Assembly: GCF_910584445.1 (NCBI RefSeq)
Contig: NZ_CAJUBO010000011.1
Location: 33,647-97,646, forward strand
Length of the DNA stretch: 64,000 nt
Reading direction: 5' to 3'
Source: an uncultured Desulfovibrio sp.
Lineage (GTDB): Bacteria > Desulfobacterota > Desulfovibrionia > Desulfovibrionales > Desulfovibrionaceae
Shown: positions 1-8,697 of the stretch, piece after piece
Position numbering within the stretch: the stretch's first letter is position 1
How the letters are laid out: every line of letters begins with the position of its first letter
The notes under the pieces: model-generated
Told to the model about the DNA's origin: nothing
The model's database searches: none
The model's input: only the letters and a program-made list of their open reading frames with translations
Translations under genes and position numbers: made by a program

Positions 1-219
1 ATCGGCCTCGCCCTCGGCTGGGCCGTGGCCGAGATCGGCCGCCAGCCCTGGATCGTCTACGGACTCATGCGCACGTCGGACGCGGTTTCGCCCGTGCCCG
101 CGGGGAGCGTGAGCCTCTCGCTCGCGGCCTTCATCGTGGTCTACTCGGTCCTGGGCATCCTGGATATCTACCTGCTCCGCAAATACGCGCTCAAGGGCCC
201 TGACGCCCGGGAGGCATAG
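1..219 (+). CDS. cydA: Cytochrome bd oxidase subunit I, C-terminal end (partial)
   Basis: Only the last 72 codons are in the window; the reading frame is open from base 1. The translation contains GWAVAEIGRQPWIVYGLMRT followed by a hydrophobic helix and a short basic tail, the C-terminal end of subunit I of the quinol-oxidising cytochrome bd terminal oxidase. The stop is two bases before the cydB start, so the two genes form one operon. In sulfate reducers this inner-membrane enzyme reduces oxygen to water and is generally linked to oxygen defence; that role is known of the family, not shown here. Confidence 0.9.
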   Translation: MGLALGWAVAEIGRQPWIVYGLMRTSDAVSPVPAGSVSLSLAAFIVVYSVLGILDIYLLRKYALKGPDAREA

Positions 220-221
220 TC

Positions 222-1247
222 ATGCTGGAAACCATCTGGTTCGTCCTCTGGACCCTGCTCTGGGCCGTATATTTCGTGCTGGACGGCTTTGACCTCGGCC
301 TCGGCGCCCTGCTCCCCGGCATCGCCAGGACCGAGGAGGAACGCCGCATCGTCTATAACGCCTCCGGACCCTTCTGGGACGGCAACGAGGTCTGGCTCAT
401 CGCGGCCGGCGGCGTCACCTTCGCGGCCTTTCCCAGGGTCTATGCCGTCATGTTCAGCGCGCTCTACGCGCCGCTGCTCCTGCTGCTCTTCGCGCTCATC
501 TTCCGCGCCGTGTCCTATGAGTTCCGCAACAAGGTGGACAGCCCGGCGTGGCGCGCCGTGTGGGACTGGGTCCATTTTCTCTCCAACCTGGCCGCCTGCG
601 TGCTGCTGGGCGTCTTTTTCGCCAACCTCTTCATGGGCATCCCCATCGACGCCGACGGCATCTACCACGGCAACCTGCTCGGGCTGCTCAATATCTACGG
701 CCTTGCCGGCGGTCTCTTCTTCCTCGCCGTCTTCATGATGCACGGCGCCATCTGGCTGACCATCAAGAGCCGGGGCGAACTCCAGACCAAGGCCCTGGCC
801 GCGGCGGGCGTCTGCTGGGTGGCGGTGGCCGTGCTGCTTCTCGTCTTTCTGGCGCTGACCTTCTTCTGCACGGACATTTTCGCCAACTATCTGCGCATGC
901 CCTGGCTCATCGTCCTGCCGGTCCTGGCGGTGGCGGCCCTGCTCATGGTGCCGCGCCTGCTCAATGCGGGGAAGCTCTGGACGGCCTGGGGCGCCAGCGC
1001 GCTCTTCATCGTCTGCGTGGCCTTTTTCGGCGTCATGGGCATCTATCCGAACATGCTCATTTCCAGCATGGACCCGCAGGCGACGCTGACGGCCTTCAAC
1101 AGCGCCTCCACCACGCTCACGCTGGAGATCATGCTCGGCGTGGCGCTCGTCATGGTGCCCATCGTCCTGCTCTACCAGTTCTGGATGTACCGCCTGTTCT
1201 CCCGGCCGGTGACGCCTGACGATCTGGAAAGCGACCATGCCTATTGA
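222..1247 (+). CDS. cydB: Cytochrome bd oxidase subunit II
   Basis: A 341-aa very hydrophobic protein with about eight predicted membrane segments. The N-terminal stretch LDGFDLGLGALLPGIARTEEER and the following NGPFWDGNEVWL-type segment (here ASGPFWDGNEVWLI) are hallmarks of CydB. It partners CydA in the inner membrane, where quinol is oxidised and oxygen reduced to water. The start follows the cydA stop by two bases, and the 3' end overlaps the next small gene by 11 bases, consistent with translational coupling. Length is normal for the short-form family. Confidence 0.95.
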   Translation: MLETIWFVLWTLLWAVYFVLDGFDLGLGALLPGIARTEEERRIVYNASGPFWDGNEVWLIAAGGVTFAAFPRVYAVMFSALYAPLLLLLFALIFRAVSYEFRNKVDSPAWRAVWDWVHFLSNLAACVLLGVFFANLFMGIPIDADGIYHGNLLGLLNIYGLAGGLFFLAVFMMHGAIWLTIKSRGELQTKALAAAGVCWVAVAVLLLVFLALTFFCTDIFANYLRMPWLIVLPVLAVAALLMVPRLLNAGKLWTAWGASALFIVCVAFFGVMGIYPNMLISSMDPQATLTAFNSASTTLTLEIMLGVALVMVPIVLLYQFWMYRLFSRPVTPDDLESDHAY

Positions 1248-1557
1248 ACGCCTCGGGGCCGGGCAGCGGCGTTCCGCTGCCCGGTCGCTCCCCGCAGGCC
1301 GCTCCCCGCGCCTGCCGGGGCGCGGCCTGCTGCTGGGCGCTCTGGCCGCCCTGGCCCTCTGCGCCTGCGCCCCGCCCCGGCCGCTGACCTTTGAGGAGCA
1401 GGAGGCCTACATGGCGAAGCAGCAGTGCAGCCAGGAGGCCACGGACATGGCCGGGCCGTCGTGGGGAGGAGAAAATCCCTACTGGACCGACTATTTCGTC
1501 ATGTGCATGAACCGTTTCGGCATTTCGGACGCGGCGTTGCGCCGCATGTGGTACTGA
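1237..1557 (+). CDS. Small predicted lipoprotein in the cyd operon
   Basis: A 106-aa protein with a basic N-terminus, a hydrophobic stretch (LLLGALAALALCAC) and a lipobox-like LALC, so it is probably exported and lipidated at Cys46 or the adjacent Cys48. The mature part is short and has two conserved-looking cysteines and many aromatic residues near the end (NPYWTDYFVMCMNRFGIS, then RRMWY). It overlaps the cydB end, so it is probably co-transcribed. I do not recognise a family. The basic, proline-rich first 28 residues are unusually long for a signal peptide, so a later start is possible, but no better start codon is visible. Confidence 0.6.
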   Translation: MPIERLGAGQRRSAARSLPAGRSPRLPGRGLLLGALAALALCACAPPRPLTFEEQEAYMAKQQCSQEATDMAGPSWGGENPYWTDYFVMCMNRFGISDAALRRMWY

Positions 1558-1638
1558 ACCCGCGGAACGCGGGGCGCGGCCCGGCGCCTGCCGGCGCGGC
1601 GGGCCTTTGCCCCCTGGCGGCGACCATGGCCGGCCCTT

Positions 1639-2082
1639 TCAGGCGCCGGGCGTTTCCCGGGCGGCGGACGCGTGCGCCCCGGCATGGGCCTTGTCTCTGG
1701 TCCGGGACTCGAACTTCTCCCTGTCCACCACCACGCGCCGGTGCAGGCCCTCGCCGATGAGTCCGGACTCGTCCCGCGCGGACACGCGGAACGTGAGTCC
1801 CCTGCCGTTGGGCGAGACCTCCACAAGCTCGCTGAAAAACCGCACCCGCATGCCCAGCGGCGTGGCCGCCGAGTGCGACACATCCACATGCACGCCCACC
1901 GTGGTCTCGCCAGGACGCAGCAGGTCCTGCACCGAAGCCACGGCCGTGGACTCCATGCCCGCAATCATCATGGCCGTGGAAAAGACCCGGACCAGGCCGC
2001 TGCCCACCTCGTCCGCCAGATGCCGCCGCTCGACCGCCATTTCCGTTTCGCCCCGGATGCCGGGCCGCAGTGCCGTTTCCAT
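1639..2082 (-). CDS. Thioesterase-like hot-dog protein (fluoroacetyl-CoA thioesterase type)
   Basis: A 147-aa protein beginning METALRPGIRGE. The frame is open further upstream, but this ATG has a GGGGGAGG ribosome site six bases before it and the family similarity starts here. Residues MMIAGMESTAVASVQDLL and TVGVHVDVSHSAATPLG match the hot-dog thioesterase family related to FlK and to many uncharacterised small thioesterases: a helix with a catalytic-type Glu, then a strand with the conserved H-x-A-A-T-P-x-G. A role in hydrolysing acyl-CoA thioesters is inferred from the family; the substrate is unknown. It stands alone, convergent with the cyd genes and divergent from rpmE. Confidence 0.7.
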   Translation of the reverse strand: METALRPGIRGETEMAVERRHLADEVGSGLVRVFSTAMMIAGMESTAVASVQDLLRPGETTVGVHVDVSHSAATPLGMRVRFFSELVEVSPNGRGLTFRVSARDESGLIGEGLHRRVVVDREKFESRTRDKAHAGAHASAARETPGA

Positions 2083-2285
2083 GTCCTCCCCCCGGAAGAA
2101 TCTGTTGCCGTTGTTCACGCCGGCGTGTCCCGCCGCCGGCACGCGCCGGGACGTTCCCCGCGAAGCGGCGCCCCGCGCGCGGGGCGTCCCCTGCCCCGGC
2201 ACCACTATCCCGGCGCGGGGAAGCCCTGTCAAGGCGGTCCGCGCTCCCGTTTTCTCCGGGCGGGCGACATTCTGCGCTGCCGCGC

Positions 2286-2314
2286 TTGCCAAGCCGCGGC
2301 AAGATGCGTATAGT
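2286..2314 (+). promoter_or_regulatory. Sigma-70-type promoter of rpmE
   Basis: TTGCCA and TATAGT are separated by exactly 17 bases, about 80 bases before the rpmE ATG. It is the only good -35/-10 pair seen in this divergent gap. Predicted from sequence only. Confidence 0.6.
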
Positions 2315-2395
2315 GTTCGCCCGCGCCGGAACTCCGGGCGAGGATATCTTGCGGCCGGCGGGGCAAGACCGCCGGCGCGCCACGAGGACGCCTTC

Positions 2396-2608
2396 ATGAA
2401 AAAAGACATCCATCCCAAGGTTTACAAGGCCACCATCACCTGCGCCTGCGGCAACGAGGAGCAGGTGCTCTCCACCAAGGGCGAACAGGTGCATGTGGAA
2501 GTCTGCTCCGCGTGCCATCCCTTTTTCACGGGCAAGCAGCGCTTCCTGGACACGGCGGGCCGTATTGACCGCTTCAGGAAGAAGTACGCCAAGTTTGAAC
2601 AGAAGTAG
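2396..2608 (+). CDS. rpmE: 50S ribosomal protein L31
   Basis: A 70-aa protein starting MKKDIHPKVYKATITC, the classical L31 N-terminus. Zinc-ligand cysteines are present as CAC at residues 16-18 and CSAC at 37-40, so this is the zinc-binding (C+) paralogue normally used under zinc-replete conditions. It sits on the outer face of the large subunit at the central protuberance. The order rpmE - DUF1385 gene - prfA is common in bacteria. It has its own promoter at 2286-2314. No zinc-free paralogue is present in the window. Confidence 0.97.
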   Translation: MKKDIHPKVYKATITCACGNEEQVLSTKGEQVHVEVCSACHPFFTGKQRFLDTAGRIDRFRKKYAKFEQK

Positions 2609-2654
2609 GCGGCTCCTTCCGCTTCTTTGCGCCTGTGCGGCCCCCTGCCCCGCC

Positions 2655-3593
2655 GTGGGCGGGCAGGCCGTCATGGAAGGCGTCATGATGCGGAACGGCG
2701 ATGTGTACGGCCTTGCCGTGCGCCAGCCCGACGGCGGCATCCTGGCCCGGCGCCTGCCCTGGTTTTCGCTGACCAGGCGCCCGTGGCTGCGGATGCCCTT
2801 TGTGCGTGGCTTTCCCATCCTGCTGGAAACGCTGGTCAACGGCATCCGCGCCCTGAACCGCTCGGTGGAAATGGCCGACGGCGGCAACGGCGACGCCTCG
2901 GTCCTGTCCCCATGGCATGCCGCCCTGAGCCTCGGCCTGGCCCTGCTCATGGCAGTTGGACTCTTCGTGGTGGCGCCGCACCTGATGTCGCTCGCCATGC
3001 TTGCCCTGGGGCTGGGCGGCGATGTGGAGGGGCTGACCTTCCACCTCTGGGACGGGTTCTACAAATGCTGCATCTTTGTGGGCTATATCTGGCTCATCTC
3101 GCTGGTGCCGGAGATCCGCCGCGTCTTCCAGTACCACGGCGCGGAGCACAAGACCATCCACGCCTTTGAGAGCGGCAGCGTGGTGGAGCCGGAGCGCGTC
3201 CGGCGCATGAGCCGCCTGCATCCGCGCTGCGGCACCACCTTCCTGCTCTTCGTCATCTGCATTTCCATCATCCTCCAGGCACTGCTCGTGCCGCTCCTGC
3301 TGGCGTTCTGGACACCGCAGGGCGCGGTGGCGAAACATGCCCTGAGCATCGGGTTCAAGCTTCTGCTCGTCATTCCCATCAGCGCCCTGGCCTATGAGCT
3401 GATCCGCTACGCGGCGCGCCTGCCTGACGGGCCGCGCGCCAGCCTGCTCCGCGCGCCGGGCCTTGCGCTCCAGCGACTGACCGCGCACGAGCCGGACGAA
3501 CGCCAGATGGAAGTGGCCGTGGTGGCCCTGGCCGAAGCCCTGGGCCGCGACGCTGACGCCGAGATCCGCACGCCCCCCTACGCCCGGCTCTAG
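2655..3593 (+). CDS. DUF1385 (YqhQ-like) membrane protein
   Basis: About 312 aa. The family's opening signature VGGQAVMEGVMMRNGD is at the N-terminus, followed by two or three pairs of membrane helices and the conserved EIRRVFQYHGAEHKTI loop and RLHPRCGTTF motif. Function is not established for the family, which is often encoded between rpmE and prfA as here. The start is uncertain. A GTG at 2655 gives the family N-terminus directly; the first ATG inside the motif is at 2673; an upstream ATG at 2493 would overlap rpmE out of frame and encode unlikely sequence. The stop codon is the first part of the repeat that follows. Confidence 0.85.
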   Translation: MGGQAVMEGVMMRNGDVYGLAVRQPDGGILARRLPWFSLTRRPWLRMPFVRGFPILLETLVNGIRALNRSVEMADGGNGDASVLSPWHAALSLGLALLMAVGLFVVAPHLMSLAMLALGLGGDVEGLTFHLWDGFYKCCIFVGYIWLISLVPEIRRVFQYHGAEHKTIHAFESGSVVEPERVRRMSRLHPRCGTTFLLFVICISIILQALLVPLLLAFWTPQGAVAKHALSIGFKLLLVIPISALAYELIRYAARLPDGPRASLLRAPGLALQRLTAHEPDERQMEVAVVALAEALGRDADAEIRTPPYARL

Positions 3594-3710
3594 GTTCGGA
3601 CCTCATCAAAGAAAAAGTACGCCATGTTTTTTGTTTGCCGATGAAAAAGGGACGCATGCGTGTGGCGGTCACGACCCGCCGCATCCCAGACCGGCAGCGC
3701 ATCAGGAGGG
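3590..3710 (+). repeat. Intergenic repeat, copy upstream of prfA
   Basis: Begins at the DUF1385 stop with a 20-base core close to CTAGGCTCAGACCTCATTAA. It continues with AAAGTACGC-ATGTTTTTT-GTTTGCCG and ends with ACCCGCCGCATCCC-GACCGGCAGCGCAT. The same three blocks, in the same order, occur after prfA (4857-5003). Spacing differs between the copies, so this is a diverged dispersed repeat, not a recent duplication. It contains no supported gene. Confidence 0.7.
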
Positions 3711-3789
3711 CCGGACCCCGGCCCGCAGCAGGAACGCCCGCCGCCCGGCCCGGGAGGGACCGCCCCGCAGATGCCCAGGAGACGCCGTC

Positions 3790-4860
3790 ATGTTTGCCAA
3801 ACTGGAAGCCCTGGAAAAGAAATACCTGGAACTGGAAGATGCCCTGGCCCAGCCCGATGTCTTCAACGACCAGGAGCATTACCGCAAGCTGACCAAGGCG
3901 CATGCGGACCTGCGCGACATTGTGGAGCTGTTCCGCAAGCACCGCGCCCTGGAACAGGAACTGGCCGAAAACCGCCCGCTGCTGCGGGACGACGACCCGG
4001 AGCTGCGCGAGCTGGCCCACGAGGAAACGCGCCGCATCGAGGCGGAGCTTCCGGAGATCGAGCGGGCGCTCAAGGTCGCCCTGCTCCCGGCCGACCCGCT
4101 GGACGAAAAGAACACCATCCTCGAGATCCGCGCGGGCACCGGCGGTGAAGAGGCGGCCCTGTTCGCGGCGGACCTGTTCCGCATGTACTGCCGCTTTGCC
4201 GAGCTTCAGGGCTGGAAGGTGGAGGTCCTGAGCGAATCCCCCACCGAGGGCGGCGGCTACAAGGAGATCATCTGCCTGGTTGCGGGCAACCGGGTCTACA
4301 GCCGCCTCAAGTTCGAGGCCGGCACCCACCGCGTCCAGCGCGTGCCGGTGACCGAGACCCAGGGGCGCATCCACACCTCGGCGGCCACGGTGGCCGTCAT
4401 GCCCGAGGCCGGGGAAGTGGATGTGGAGATCCGCCCCGAAGACCTGCGTATCGACATTTTCCGCGCCTCCGGCGCCGGCGGCCAGCACGTCAACAAGACC
4501 GAATCCGCCGTACGCATCACCCACATTCCCACGGGCACGGTGGTCACCTGCCAGGACGAGCGCTCCCAGCACAAGAACAAGGCCCGCGCCATGAAGGTGC
4601 TTGCCTCGCGCATCCTCGCCGCCGAACGTGAGCGCCAGAGTTCCGAGCAGTCCGCCGACCGGCGCGCCCAGGTCGGCTCCGGCGACCGCTCCGAGCGCAT
4701 CCGCACCTACAATTTCCCGCAGGGCCGCTGCACGGACCACCGCATCAACCTGACGCTCTACTCGCTGGACCGCATCATGGAAGGCGAGCTGTCGCCCCTG
4801 CTGGATGCGCTCTCCACCGCCGCCCAGGCCGAGGCGCTCAAGGCCCAGGCGGACGGCTAG
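3790..4860 (+). CDS. prfA: Peptide chain release factor 1
   Basis: 356 aa, normal for RF1. The stop-codon recognition tripeptide PVT lies in RVQRVPVTETQGRIHTSA, in the place of the PxT of RF1 (RF2 has SPF), so it should read UAA and UAG. The hydrolysis motif GGQ is in ASGAGGQHVNKTESAVRI, and the C-terminal half carries the usual DRRAQVGSGDRSERIRTYNFPQ. The ATG was chosen because the family starts MFAKLEALEKKY; the longer upstream frame is repeat DNA. The methyltransferase gene prmC that usually follows prfA is absent here; an intergenic repeat and dinB follow instead. Confidence 0.97.
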   Translation: MFAKLEALEKKYLELEDALAQPDVFNDQEHYRKLTKAHADLRDIVELFRKHRALEQELAENRPLLRDDDPELRELAHEETRRIEAELPEIERALKVALLPADPLDEKNTILEIRAGTGGEEAALFAADLFRMYCRFAELQGWKVEVLSESPTEGGGYKEIICLVAGNRVYSRLKFEAGTHRVQRVPVTETQGRIHTSAATVAVMPEAGEVDVEIRPEDLRIDIFRASGAGGQHVNKTESAVRITHIPTGTVVTCQDERSQHKNKARAMKVLASRILAAERERQSSEQSADRRAQVGSGDRSERIRTYNFPQGRCTDHRINLTLYSLDRIMEGELSPLLDALSTAAQAEALKAQADG

Positions 4861-5020
4861 GCTCAGGCCGCATTAAAAAGACAAAGTACGCTATGTTTTT
4901 TTGTTTGCCGGGGAAAAGGGAAGTTTTTCCGCTCGCCGCCCGAAGCAGTGCACAACCCGCCGCATCCCGACCGGCAGCGCATTGATAGGGTCTGACCAAG
5001 GCTCAGGCCGCATTAAAAAG
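4857..5020 (+). repeat. Intergenic repeat, copy downstream of prfA
   Basis: Begins on the prfA stop with CTAGGCTCAGGCCGCATTAA and carries the same T-rich and ACCCGCCGCATCCC-GACC blocks as 3590-3710. A 21-base exact direct repeat within it (4860-4880 and 5000-5020, GGCTCAGGCCGCATTAAAAA plus G) duplicates the core just before dinB. Related cores occur at 54444 and, inverted, at 54728-54747. No gene is supported in this gap. Confidence 0.7.
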
Positions 5021-5085
5021 GTTTGCCATACATCTGCGCCAACCCTCGCGCGCGCCCGCGCGATCGGCGCGGCCGGGAGACCGCC

Positions 5086-6345
5086 ATGATCCTCCATCTG
5101 GACATGGATGCGTTCTTCGCCTCCGTGGAGCAACTGGACGATCCCACGCTTCGGGGCAGGCCGGTCATCATCGGCGGCGACAGGCGCGGGGTCGTCTCCA
5201 CGGCTTCCTATGAGGCCCGGCGCTTCGGCGTCCACTCGGCCATGCCCATGACCACGGCCCGGCGGCTCTGCCCGCAGGGCGTTTTCCTCCGGGGACGGGG
5301 GGCGCGCTACAGCGAGCTTTCCGCCCGCATCATGGCGTGCCTGCGCGAATTTTCTCCGGCCGTGGAGCCGGCCAGCATCGACGAGGCCTATCTGGACGCC
5401 TCCGGGCTGGAACGCCTGTTCGGGCCGCCCGAAGCCCTTGCCCGCGCCGTCAAGGCGCGCGTGGCCGAGGTCACGGGCGGCCTCACCTGTTCGGTGGGCC
5501 TGGCGCCGGTGAAATTCCTCGCCAAGATCTGTTCCGAAGTGAACAAGCCCGACGGCATCTTCATCCTGCCGCCGGAAGCGGTGGACGACTTTCTCCTGTC
5601 CCTGGAGGTGACGCGGCTGCCCGGCGTGGGCAGGCGCATGGCCGAGAGCCTGCGCGGCCTGGGCATCACGCGCGTGGCGCGGCTTCGCGCCCTGAGCCGC
5701 GAATTTCTCGAACGGCGCTACGGCAAGTGGGGGCTGGTGCTGCATGAGCGCGCCCGCGGCATCGACCCGCGGCCCGTGACGCCGGAGCACGAGGTCAAGA
5801 GCGAAGGCGCGGAGCGCACCTTTGCCCGAGATGTGCGCGACAGGGAACTGCTCTGCCGGGCGCTCTTCGCCCATGCCGAACGCGTGGGCGCGCGCCTGCG
5901 GCGCAACGGCCTGGCCGGGCGCACCGTCACCCTCAAGATCAAGTTCGCGGATTTTCGCCAGATCACGCGCTCCCGCACGCTCGGCGGCCGCACCGACGCC
6001 ACCGCGACCATCTTCGAGACCGCGCGCGAACTGCTGGAAGAGGAAGACCCCAGCCAGCCCATACGCCTCATCGGCCTGAGCGTGTCGGGCTTCGAGGCCC
6101 CGGCGGAGCAGCTCCTCCTGCCCGGCGCGGCGGGATGCTCCGGGCGCCGCGGCAGGGGCGGCCTGCCCGCGCCCGAGGAAGAGGCGCGCCGCCGCCGGCT
6201 GGACAGGGCGCTGGATGTCCTGCGCGACCGCTTCGGCGCAAACGCCGTGCAGCGCGGCGGCATCCATGGAACGGACCTCTCCGGCGAGACGGAGCGGCCC
6301 GGCGGGAAGGACGCTCCGGGGGGAACGGCGGGGAAGGAACGTTGA
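5086..6345 (+). CDS. dinB: DNA polymerase IV (Y family)
   Basis: 419 aa. It begins MILHLDMDAFFASVEQLDDP, the catalytic start of DinB with the first metal-binding Asp. The palm motif SIDEAYLDASG supplies the second acidic pair, and a helix-hairpin-helix (TRLPGVGRRMAESLRGLG) and little-finger region follow. The product is a translesion polymerase used in damage tolerance. The start was set at the ATG of the conserved N-terminus. The last ~55 residues (after FEAPAEQLLLP) are low-complexity Gly/Arg-rich and lack an obvious terminal sliding-clamp-binding peptide; the internal QLLLP may serve instead, which is inference. It converges on tyrA. Confidence 0.95.
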   Translation: MILHLDMDAFFASVEQLDDPTLRGRPVIIGGDRRGVVSTASYEARRFGVHSAMPMTTARRLCPQGVFLRGRGARYSELSARIMACLREFSPAVEPASIDEAYLDASGLERLFGPPEALARAVKARVAEVTGGLTCSVGLAPVKFLAKICSEVNKPDGIFILPPEAVDDFLLSLEVTRLPGVGRRMAESLRGLGITRVARLRALSREFLERRYGKWGLVLHERARGIDPRPVTPEHEVKSEGAERTFARDVRDRELLCRALFAHAERVGARLRRNGLAGRTVTLKIKFADFRQITRSRTLGGRTDATATIFETARELLEEEDPSQPIRLIGLSVSGFEAPAEQLLLPGAAGCSGRRGRGGLPAPEEEARRRRLDRALDVLRDRFGANAVQRGGIHGTDLSGETERPGGKDAPGGTAGKER

Positions 6346-6390
6346 GCCATGGCCGCCGGCAGGCGTGGCGGCGTTTCCGGCCGCCCGGCG

Positions 6391-7263
6391 TCACCCGGCG
6401 CAGGCCGGGGGCACGCCTTCCCGGCGGTCCGCCGGACCATCAGCCCCGGCATCGCCATCGTTGCGGGGGCTTTCGCCCTCTTCCCACCACCAGCGCGCAC
6501 GGCGGCAAAGCAGGTCGATATCGCCCGCGGCGGCCACATTGAGCATCTTGCGGTACTGGCGCACGGCCTCGTGGCTGTAGGCATTGGACTCGAAAAGCCC
6601 GCTGAAAAGCTCCGCATCCTCGGTGAGCATCTTGGCGGCCGCCGCCTTCCGGCGCGCGAAGGAGGGCGTGAGAAAGGGCAGAAGCTCCTCCTTGCCCGCC
6701 AGCAGGGCGAAGTAGGCAAGATTGGTGATGAAGTTCGCATTCTGGATGTGGGCCATGGCCCGATCGTGGGTGGCGGCGGAGCAGCGGAAGGTGCGGCAGC
6801 CCAGGGTCTGGAAAAAGCCCTCCACCCGGGCAAGATGCCGCGCCCTTGCGGCGCGTCCGGCGACCACGGCCACGGGCAGGTCCGCTCCTGGCGCGGCTTT
6901 CGGCCCGAAGAGCGGATGCGTGCCCACCACAGCCCCCTGCCACAGCCGCTCCATCTGACGCAGGGGCCGCTCCTTGACGGATGTGATGTCCGCCAGGATG
7001 GCATCGGGCGCAAGCTGCGCGACCACCGCCTCCGCCACGTCCGCAAAGACCGCCGCGGGCACGCACAGCAGGGCAAGGTCCGCCCCGGCCAGGGCCGCTT
7101 CCAGCGCTTCCGGCGTCAGGGGCTGATCCGCGCCCGACATGGCAAGGCCGGCCTCGCGGCCCCTGGTCAGAAGCATCTGACCCATGCGCCCCCGGCAGCC
7201 GATGATGGCGGTGCGCTTCGGGGGGGCAGGGCGCGCCGCCGCCTCTTCCTTCTCCACGCTCAT
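6391..7263 (-). CDS. tyrA: Prephenate dehydrogenase
   Basis: 290 aa. After a short polar N-terminus comes the dinucleotide-binding fold in the form TAIIGCRGRMGQMLL, then LCVPAAVFADVAEAV, DITSVKERPL and VVGTHPLFGP. These are typical of TyrA, which oxidatively decarboxylates prephenate to 4-hydroxyphenylpyruvate on the way to tyrosine. It is the last gene of the aromatic operon, and its ATG overlaps the aroA stop (ATGA at 7260-7263). The final ~20 residues are low-complexity. In Desulfovibrio genomes I know, trp genes follow tyrA; here dinB converges instead. Confidence 0.9.
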   Translation of the reverse strand: MSVEKEEAAARPAPPKRTAIIGCRGRMGQMLLTRGREAGLAMSGADQPLTPEALEAALAGADLALLCVPAAVFADVAEAVVAQLAPDAILADITSVKERPLRQMERLWQGAVVGTHPLFGPKAAPGADLPVAVVAGRAARARHLARVEGFFQTLGCRTFRCSAATHDRAMAHIQNANFITNLAYFALLAGKEELLPFLTPSFARRKAAAAKMLTEDAELFSGLFESNAYSHEAVRQYRKMLNVAAAGDIDLLCRRARWWWEEGESPRNDGDAGADGPADRREGVPPACAG

Positions 7264-8696
7264 GCGAGGCGGCTCCAGAATTCCCAGAACCGCGGGAAGG
7301 ACTTGCGTACCACCGTGGCGTCATCCAGGCGGCCACGCACGTCAAGGGAGGGATCGCGCAGGCCCAGAAGCGCCAGGGACATTGCCATGCGGTGGTCATT
7401 ATGCGCCGAAAGCACGGCATCCTCCCGCACATGGGGAGCGTCGGGCCGGTTGCGGACATGGCCCGCAAGACCGCCCATGCCGCTCACGAGCAGGCCGTCC
7501 GAAAGCGCGTCCACCATGACGCCCGCCTTGCCCAGCTCCTCCGCCGGGGCCGCGATGCGGTCGGATTCCTTGAGGCGCAGATGCGCCACATTGCGGATGC
7601 GCGTGGAGCCTGTGGCAAAGGCCGCCAGCACGGCCACCGTGGGCACGAGGTCCGGGCAGGCGCCCATGTCCAGTTCCACGCCGTGCAGCGGGGAGGGGAA
7701 GACCGTCACGGCATCCGTCTCCACCTGCACCCGCGCGCCCATTTTCTGGAGGATGTCGAGCAGGGCGCGGTCGCCCTGGAGGGAATCCGCGCGCAGCCCC
7801 TCCACGCGCACCGGCCGCCCGCCCAGCGCCCCGGCGGCGAGAAAGTAGGACGCTCCCGACCAGTCGCCCTCCACGGCGTAGTCTCCCGGCTGATAGGCGC
7901 CGGGCCAGACCGTGACGCGCAGGCACCCGGGCGCGGCGTCACGCAGGGCGCGCCAGGCCGTGCCGGAGAGCGCCTCCCAGGGGTCGCCCTCGCGCGCGCG
8001 CATGGACACCCGGAAACGGATGCCGAAATCCGTGAGGCACTGAAGGGTCAGCCCCACATAGGGCCAGGACACGGCCTTGCGCCCGGCCAGCTCCAGGGTG
8101 AGCGGCGAGGGGCACAGGGGCGCCGCCAGCAAAAGGCCGGAGAAATACTGGCTCGACGATTCCATGCCCACGCGCACCACCCCGTCCGCCAGGGACGGCG
8201 CAAGCCCGCACGCCTGAAGCAGGAAGGGCGGGCATCCGGCGGTCCCTTCAAAGGTCACGCCGGCGCCCAGGCGCACGAGGCTGTCGCACAGCTCGCCAAT
8301 GGGGCGCTGGTGCATGCGGCCCGAGCCGAAAATGCGGAACAGGCCCTCGCCCGCCGCCAGCACGGCCGTGAGCAGGCGGCAGGTGGTGCCGGATTCGCCC
8401 ACGTCGCACGCCAGCGGGCGCCCGTGGCCCCCGCGCGGCGCCCCGGCCATGCCGCGCACGCGCCAGCCCGCGGCGTCCCCGTCCAGCGGCTCCATGGCGG
8501 CGCCCGCGCCGCAGAGGATGGCGCGCGTGCGTTCCAGATCCGCGCTCTCAAGGGTGTGGCGCACGCGCGATTCCCCGTCGGCCAGGGCCGCGCCGATGAG
8601 ATAGCGGTGCGAGAGGGACTTGGACGCCGGTGCCGGGATGACCACCGGCGCGCCGTCCGCGACCGCGCCGGTGGTGGCTGCGCTGTGTTCCGTCAT
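7260..8696 (-). CDS. aroA: 3-phosphoshikimate 1-carboxyvinyltransferase (EPSP synthase)
   Basis: 478 aa. PAPASKSLSHRYLIGAALADGES is the shikimate-3-phosphate binding N-terminal motif. DVGESGTTCRLL is the conserved PEP-site loop, and RLKESDRIAA plus SAHNDHRMAMSLALLGL are the C-terminal catalytic motifs. The enzyme joins PEP to shikimate-3-phosphate. The start at 8696 has a GAGGAAGG ribosome site; an upstream in-frame ATG at 8720 lies inside the pheA coding end. It sits one base from the pheA stop and overlaps tyrA, so it is tightly coupled in the operon. Confidence 0.95.
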   Translation of the reverse strand: MTEHSAATTGAVADGAPVVIPAPASKSLSHRYLIGAALADGESRVRHTLESADLERTRAILCGAGAAMEPLDGDAAGWRVRGMAGAPRGGHGRPLACDVGESGTTCRLLTAVLAAGEGLFRIFGSGRMHQRPIGELCDSLVRLGAGVTFEGTAGCPPFLLQACGLAPSLADGVVRVGMESSSQYFSGLLLAAPLCPSPLTLELAGRKAVSWPYVGLTLQCLTDFGIRFRVSMRAREGDPWEALSGTAWRALRDAAPGCLRVTVWPGAYQPGDYAVEGDWSGASYFLAAGALGGRPVRVEGLRADSLQGDRALLDILQKMGARVQVETDAVTVFPSPLHGVELDMGACPDLVPTVAVLAAFATGSTRIRNVAHLRLKESDRIAAPAEELGKAGVMVDALSDGLLVSGMGGLAGHVRNRPDAPHVREDAVLSAHNDHRMAMSLALLGLRDPSLDVRGRLDDATVVRKSFPRFWEFWSRLA

Positions 8697-8697
8697 T

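Noticed and set aside
168..1238. A 356-codon - strand frame opposite cydB
   Set aside because: His/Glu/Gly-rich antisense shadow with no fold signature; cydB on the + strand is certain.
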